Shown in pieces: positions 14,640 to 18,035 of a stretch of 18,035 bases of DNA; positions within the stretch are counted from its first letter, which is position 1, and each line of letters opens with the position of its first letter. Source of the stretch: JBBKWX01 sp037969175 (GTDB lineage: Bacteria; Bacteroidota; Bacteroidia; AKYH767-A; JBBKVM01). Below the pieces are notes generated by a model that had not been told where the DNA came from, did not search any database, and saw nothing but the letters and a program-made list of their open reading frames with translations. The DNA lies in the NCBI GenBank assembly GCA_037969175.1, contig JBBKWX010000168.1, positions 1 through 18,035 of the forward strand, in the 5' to 3' direction. The position numbers and the translations under genes were made by a program.

Positions 14640-15335
14640 TCAATAAGGAATGATCGAGATACCTATAGAATAAGGTGTAAGCTCCGGACCTTTCCCATCT
14701 TCAAATACATTAGATAAACCATAATAACCGGATACATTATATTTCCCATATCCTATTCTTGCCGTTACTCCATATTGATAAGGTAAGATTCCCTCAATCT
14801 TTTTCGCTTTGAAAGTACCATCATCATCCTTAAATTTTACGTGGGAATTAATTAAAAGTCCACCCATAAATCCTCCGGAAACTTTTATTCTATTGCTTTT
14901 ATGCAAAGGCTTGGTACGATAACGAAGCTCGAGTGGAATATTAATATAAGTCAGTGAGATCTTATTTATTTTGTAATCAACAGCCGGGTTCAAAGGCAAT
15001 ATCTTGGCTACTCTGCTCGAATCATAAGCCAAAAATCCATCATGATGCACATTGTTTGAATTTAAGCCTAATCCATAAGCAAAATGGAAGCTGCTTTTGC
15101 CCAGATTTTTCTCACTGAAATACTTGATCGCTATACCCCGGGATCTAAACGTTTTGATTTTTATTCCATCCGGAGCTTCGGTCCAGTTGTCCAAATTAAT
15201 TTCCAGTATTGCTGCGTCTTCTTTAGATCCGGCACCGGGAATTTTAGGAACTTTTGGTAGCTCTGGGCTATCTTGAGCATGCGTATTAAGTGCAAGAAAA
15301 ATAGTTGCGATAAATAAAGACAAAAGTGATTTCAT
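14640..15335 (-). CDS. outer-membrane beta-barrel protein (PorT-like)
   Basis: This 231-residue protein has a signal peptide (MKSLLSLFIATIFLALNTHA, likely cut before QDS) followed by strands with alternating polarity. These include IKYFSEKNLGKSSFHFAYGLGL, YINIPLELRYRT, IKVSGGFMGGLLI and VTARIGYGKYNVSGYYGLSNVF. It ends in Tyr (SIGISIIPY), as expected for an outer-membrane barrel. The INIPLELRY segment is typical of the Bacteroidota 'porin family/PorT' outer-membrane barrel group. It is probably an eight-stranded barrel. The function is unknown and may be structural. It starts 38 bases after the glutathione peroxidase gene on the same strand, so the two may share a transcript. Confidence 0.82.
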   Translation of the reverse strand: MKSLLSLFIATIFLALNTHAQDSPELPKVPKIPGAGSKEDAAILEINLDNWTEAPDGIKIKTFRSRGIAIKYFSEKNLGKSSFHFAYGLGLNSNNVHHDGFLAYDSSRVAKILPLNPAVDYKINKISLTYINIPLELRYRTKPLHKSNRIKVSGGFMGGLLINSHVKFKDDDGTFKAKKIEGILPYQYGVTARIGYGKYNVSGYYGLSNVFEDGKGPELTPYSIGISIIPY

Positions 15336-15373
15336 ATTCTCTGTTTTTTATGTTCAAAAAAATAATGAAAGGA

Positions 15374-15937
15374 TTAAATTTTATCTAATATGTCATTACT
15401 GAAAGGCTCAATTCCGGAACCGAAAAAATTGATCAATGTACCATTTTCATCGATCAGGTATTTACAGAAATTCCAGGATGGCAACTCAGTGTTCCAGCCA
15501 TTTAGATCCTTATTTGATAAGAAGTTGTAAACCGGATTTAAATTGTCAGTTTCCAGGCTCATCTTTTTAAACAGGGGAAATGTGACACCATAATTCTTTG
15601 TACAAAAACTTACAATTTCTTCTTCTGAGCCGGGCTCCTGCCCGCCAAAATCATTACATGGAAACCCTAGGATGTTAATTCTTTGATGCTCATAGAGCTC
15701 CTGTAATTGTTCATATTGATATGTTTTTCCACATTGGGAAGCCAAGTTGACAACGAGGGTCTTTTTTCCTTTGAATTTCTCAAGAGAGATCTCTTCACCT
15801 TCTATGGAAACAGCTTTCAGCCCATAGAAATTATGCACTTCAGCCCCTTTTACATGATTAGCCATAGAGGTCTTTACCCTTCTTCTTTGAATGATGGATT
15901 TAATTAATTTAGGAAATGATCTTAACAGGGCTTTCAT
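15374..15937 (-). CDS. glutathione peroxidase family thiol peroxidase
   Basis: This 187-residue protein reduces hydroperoxides, probably with thioredoxin as electron donor, as bacterial Cys-type members usually do. The catalytic tetrad is complete: Cys69 in NLASQCGKT, Gln100 in FGGQEPG, and Trp155-Asn156 in SWNFCKYLI. Cys94 in GFPCNDF is conserved in the family. The first 24 residues are basic and precede a second ATG (Met25, at 15863-15865). Starting there would give a 163-residue protein of standard GPx length. The longer start may add a basic, possibly membrane-associating N-terminus. It is divergent from the secreted nuclease-fold gene and 38 bases upstream of the barrel-protein gene. Confidence 0.9.
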   Translation of the reverse strand: MKALLRSFPKLIKSIIQRRRVKTSMANHVKGAEVHNFYGLKAVSIEGEEISLEKFKGKKTLVVNLASQCGKTYQYEQLQELYEHQRINILGFPCNDFGGQEPGSEEEIVSFCTKNYGVTFPLFKKMSLETDNLNPVYNFLSNKDLNGWNTELPSWNFCKYLIDENGTLINFFGSGIEPFSNDILDKI

Positions 15938-16000
15938 TGGTCTTAAAAATAGGTATTTAATACGAATTTCAAAACTCAGGGGAGGTCTGCAGAGTTTTAC

Positions 16001-16034
16001 TTGTGTTACATTTATGCAAATGTTGATATATTTG
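16001..16034 (+). promoter_or_regulatory. candidate promoter for the secreted EEP-fold enzyme
   Basis: TTG (16001-16003) is followed after 23 bases by TATATTTG (16027-16034), an exact match to the Bacteroidota -7 element TAnnTTTG. The -7 element ends 19 bases before the start codon. The spacer is at the long end of the usual range. Confidence 0.5.
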
Positions 16035-16053
16035 CCTTGTTAATACGGGGTAA

Positions 16054-17577
16054 ATGAAAAGGCTGGTCTTTCTGGCATTGTATATTTTTGCAGTAAACGG
16101 GTCCTTATTTGGACAAACGACGGCCAAAGTAATGAGCTATAACTTGCTTAATTATCCCGGATCAGATACAACGGGTCGCAATCCTCACTTCAGAACCATT
16201 ATCTCCTACTCAAACCCGGATATTCTTTTAGTTCAGGAGATCACTTCTCAGACTGCTGTGAATAATTTCCGCGATTATGTAATGAATTCCGCCATAGGAG
16301 GCTATACAGCGGGAACATTTATAGATGGGCCGGATACGGATAACGCCATCTTTTATAAAGCATCAAAATTTACTTTCATCAGTAATACTCCGATTAAAAC
16401 TGCTTTACGGGATATCAATGAATTTAAAGTAAAACATATAGGTTCCGGTGATACGCTAAGGATCTTCTCGGTCCATTTAAAAGCCAGTAGTACGAGTACG
16501 GATATTGCTAAAAGATCTGCCGAAATAGATAGTCTGAGGAAGTACACTAATAGTTTGCCTTATGGCAGTAATTTTCTTGTTTGCGGAGATTTTAATATTT
16601 ATGGATCAACTGAAGCTGCCTATACCAAGCTGCTTGCAGTTACCAATCCGTATGATGGTCATTTCAATGATGTGATCAGCATGATAGGTACCTGGAATAA
16701 TCCTGCCTATTCCATCTATCATACACAAAGCCCCAGGACAAGGTCGTTTGGTGGTGGTTCTAATGGAGGGATGGATGACAGATTCGATATGTTCCTCATG
16801 AGTAGAAGTGTGATCCAGAATGGTGGCCCAACGTATATTGCAGGTTCTTATTTGGTTTATGGTAATGATGGGAATCATTATAATGATTCAATTAACAAAC
16901 AACCGAATACCGCTGTACCGGTCGTTGTAGCAGATGCTATACATTATGCATCCGATCATATTCCAATAAGTATAAATCTGAATTTTGGAAGTCTGGTTCC
17001 TCTTCCTGTTTCATATCTCAATTTCACAGTCGATCCAATTGATCAAGGAGGACTTCTGAAGTGGATGACGGCAAGTGAAAAAAACAATTCCGGTTTTCAA
17101 ATTGAGCGACTAGATCCGGGAAGTCAGAGATGGAATACAAGAGGCTTTGTTCAGGGCATGATCAATAGCTCGGTTCCTCGTGATTATACCTTCATAGATC
17201 CGCTTACATTTTCCGGTACATATTATTTCCGTTTACGACAGATGGATCTGGATGGAAGCAGCAATTTTTCTCAAATAAAATCATTGAATTTTGAGAAGAT
17301 CAGCAAAAAGTTTTTTAGTCAGGCGTTTCCAAATCCTGCAGTGAATGAAGTAACCATTCCCTATGCCGCGGATACACAAGGAACAGTTATTATTGAGATC
17401 TATGATATACTTGGTAAGCCTGTAATTCAAAATGAATATCAAGCTGTTTCAGGAATTCAAAACCTCAAGGTCGATCTTAGTTTATTGAGTTCAGGAATGT
17501 ACCACTACAGGATTATCTCGCTAAGCAATAATACTAACGACAATACATTCAGTAAACTTGTAATAAGTAAAGACTGA
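16054..17577 (+). CDS. secreted endonuclease/exonuclease/phosphatase-fold enzyme with T9SS sorting domain
   Basis: This 507-residue protein has a signal peptide (MKRLVFLALYIFAVNGSLFG, likely cut before QTT). The EEP (DNase I-like) domain covers about residues 22-315. Its metal and catalytic residues are in place: Asn30 in SYNLLNY, Glu62 in DILLVQE, His141 in FSVHLKAS, Asp179 and Asn181 in GDFNIYG, and Asp301-His302 in SDHIPIS. A fibronectin-like linker domain (about 318-418, PLPVSYLNFTVDPIDQGGLL) follows. A type A T9SS sorting domain starts at FPNP (425-428) and runs to the terminal KLVISKD. It is predicted to be secreted or surface-anchored. It may cleave extracellular DNA or a phosphodiester or phosphomonoester substrate. 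The fold alone does not distinguish these. Confidence 0.9.
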   Translation: MKRLVFLALYIFAVNGSLFGQTTAKVMSYNLLNYPGSDTTGRNPHFRTIISYSNPDILLVQEITSQTAVNNFRDYVMNSAIGGYTAGTFIDGPDTDNAIFYKASKFTFISNTPIKTALRDINEFKVKHIGSGDTLRIFSVHLKASSTSTDIAKRSAEIDSLRKYTNSLPYGSNFLVCGDFNIYGSTEAAYTKLLAVTNPYDGHFNDVISMIGTWNNPAYSIYHTQSPRTRSFGGGSNGGMDDRFDMFLMSRSVIQNGGPTYIAGSYLVYGNDGNHYNDSINKQPNTAVPVVVADAIHYASDHIPISINLNFGSLVPLPVSYLNFTVDPIDQGGLLKWMTASEKNNSGFQIERLDPGSQRWNTRGFVQGMINSSVPRDYTFIDPLTFSGTYYFRLRQMDLDGSSNFSQIKSLNFEKISKKFFSQAFPNPAVNEVTIPYAADTQGTVIIEIYDILGKPVIQNEYQAVSGIQNLKVDLSLLSSGMYHYRIISLSNNTNDNTFSKLVISKD

Positions 17578-17583
17578 TATCCT

Positions 17584-17733
17584 GAATAAATTATAGTTTT
17601 CATTATCAGGCCTTTTTTTAACCACAGGGTATACAGTCCCGAACGTGCGCATACGTGTCAAGCTAAAAAAAAGAAAAAACCACGAAGTACACGTAGGTCA
17701 CAAGCCCCGAAGCCTCGCATCAGCGTCAAGCTA
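17584..17733 (+). repeat. rearranged copy of the MITE-like repeat family
   Basis: 17584-17704 aligns with 9559-9687 of the complete element. Both share TTTTTTTAACCACAGG, ACAGTCCCG, ACGTGCGCATA, GTCAAGCTAAAAAA and ACCACGAAG with CACGTAGGTCA. The main difference is that one of two GCGCATAY units is missing. It runs directly into 17703-17733, the reverse complement of the inner end of the 133-bp arm (5654-5684), with two differences over 31 bases. The terminal inverted repeat itself is absent or degenerate here, and the copy starts just after the upstream gene's stop codon. Confidence 0.75.
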
Positions 17734-17877
17734 TTTTAGTCATTATTGGAAACTATTGCAGACCTATGGCTGATCATAGGGTATTTTAATAGTTGTTTTT
17801 CATCGATAAATAGACCTTTTTTTTCTGCTTTTTCAAGCAAAAATTAAGTCTGGGACAAACGGCGAGGAAGCCTTTGT

Positions 17878-17959
17878 AGAAGCTAAAAGGAATCAAACTC
17901 ATCCGTCCCGAAGTGAATTCGGGACGGATTCAAACAGTGATTCCTTTTTTAACGCTTCT
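17878..17959. terminator. large foldback, terminator-like
   Basis: Three nested perfect stems are visible. ATCCGTCCCGAA/TTCGGGACGGAT (17901-17912, 17918-17929) has a 5-base loop. AAAAGGAATCA/TGATTCCTTTT (17885-17895, 17938-17948) lies outside it. AGAAGC/GCTTCT (17878-17883, 17954-17959) is outermost. The T tract at 17945-17950 could end transcription coming from the left. Equally, the structure may be part of a dispersed palindromic repeat. Confidence 0.6.
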
Positions 17960-18009
17960 CCTTTCTCCAAAGTGAGTTCGCTGCTTCGCCTTTTTATCCT
18001 AAGGCCTTT

Positions 18010-18031
18010 CCCGAAAGCATTCGGGATGCTT
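18010..18031. repeat. two overlapping, mutually exclusive hairpins
   Basis: CCCGAA/TTCGGG (18010-18015, 18020-18025) and AAGCAT/ATGCTT (18015-18020, 18026-18031) share bases and cannot form together. TCCCGAA-type palindromes are frequent in intergenic Bacteroidota DNA, so this may be a fragment of a short interspersed repeat that continues past the window. Confidence 0.5.
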
Positions 18032-18035
18032 GGGG

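Larger units (their letters stand above)
17734..18035. other. gene-free right edge with weak repeat similarity and hairpins
   Basis: No gene is supported. CCTATGGCTGAT at 17763-17774 and ATAGTTGTTTTTC further on resemble, in reverse, the central part of the complete element (about 9893-9937). This suggests that copy extends to about 17800. CCTATG/CATAGG (17763-17780) could pair. From 17878 to 17959 lies a separate foldback, and 18010-18031 holds two overlapping hairpins. Nothing else recognisable was seen. Confidence 0.6.

Noticed and set aside
422..15937. A single redox operon formed by the thioredoxin, redoxin, TlpA-like and glutathione peroxidase genes
   Set aside because: They lie on both strands, are separated by unrelated genes and terminators, and share no common promoter. 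The clustering may be chance.
1..18035. Sigma-54 dependent -24/-12 promoters
   Set aside because: The TGGCAC words seen (for example at 3223, 4202 and 12417) lie inside or at the start of genes and lack a correctly spaced TTGC partner.

Overview
The window looks like chromosomal DNA from a member of the Bacteroidota. Four things point there: two secreted proteins with C-terminal type IX secretion (T9SS) sorting domains, a LytS/LytTR two-component pair, outer-membrane beta-barrel proteins, and candidate promoters of the Bacteroidota type (TTG or TTTG near -33, TAnnTTTG near -7) with little sign of Shine-Dalgarno sites. The DNA is AT-rich. A lineage near Chitinophagales or Sphingobacteriales is plausible but cannot be settled from this sequence. 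No rRNA, tRNA, CRISPR array, prophage or transposase gene was recognised.

Layout, left to right. 1-425 is the 3' end of a surface or outer-membrane protein. 422-1160 (minus) is an overlapping rhodanese-thioredoxin gene pair. 1283-3126 is a LytS-type histidine kinase overlapping its LytTR response regulator. 3222-3845 is an exported redoxin with its own terminator. 3925-5418 is a secreted Asp-box (sialidase-like) protein with a T9SS signal. 5419-5784 is a gene-free stretch of dispersed repeats. 5784-6251 (minus) is a TlpA-like thioredoxin. 6349-7899 is a HerA-like ATPase of the YjgR/DUF853 type. 8065-8979 is a pair of small genes, one unrecognised and one helix-hairpin-helix DUF4332-like, ended by a strong terminator. 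9056-9514 is an SRPBCC/AHSA1 protein.

9545-10096 is a non-coding, MITE-like element with perfect 18-bp terminal inverted repeats. 10162-10770 encodes an exported protein built on six 16-residue PVKPP repeats. 10877-14425 is a housekeeping block: asnS, rpoN and a PAP2-like membrane protein. 14640-15937 (minus) holds a glutathione peroxidase followed by an outer-membrane barrel protein. 16054-17577 is a secreted endonuclease/exonuclease/phosphatase-fold enzyme with a T9SS signal. 17578-18035 is gene-free and made of repeat fragments and hairpins.

Two themes stand out. First, four thioredoxin-fold proteins plus a rhodanese occur in 18 kb (thioredoxin, redoxin, TlpA-like, glutathione peroxidase), though they are spread over separate transcription units and are not one operon. 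Second, one dispersed repeat family appears three times, as a complete element (9545-10096), a solo arm (5652-5784) and a rearranged copy (17584-about 17800). It occupies much of the large gene-free space. I did not find a convincing new multigene defence or metabolic system. The most unusual material is the repeat family and the 16-residue repeat protein.
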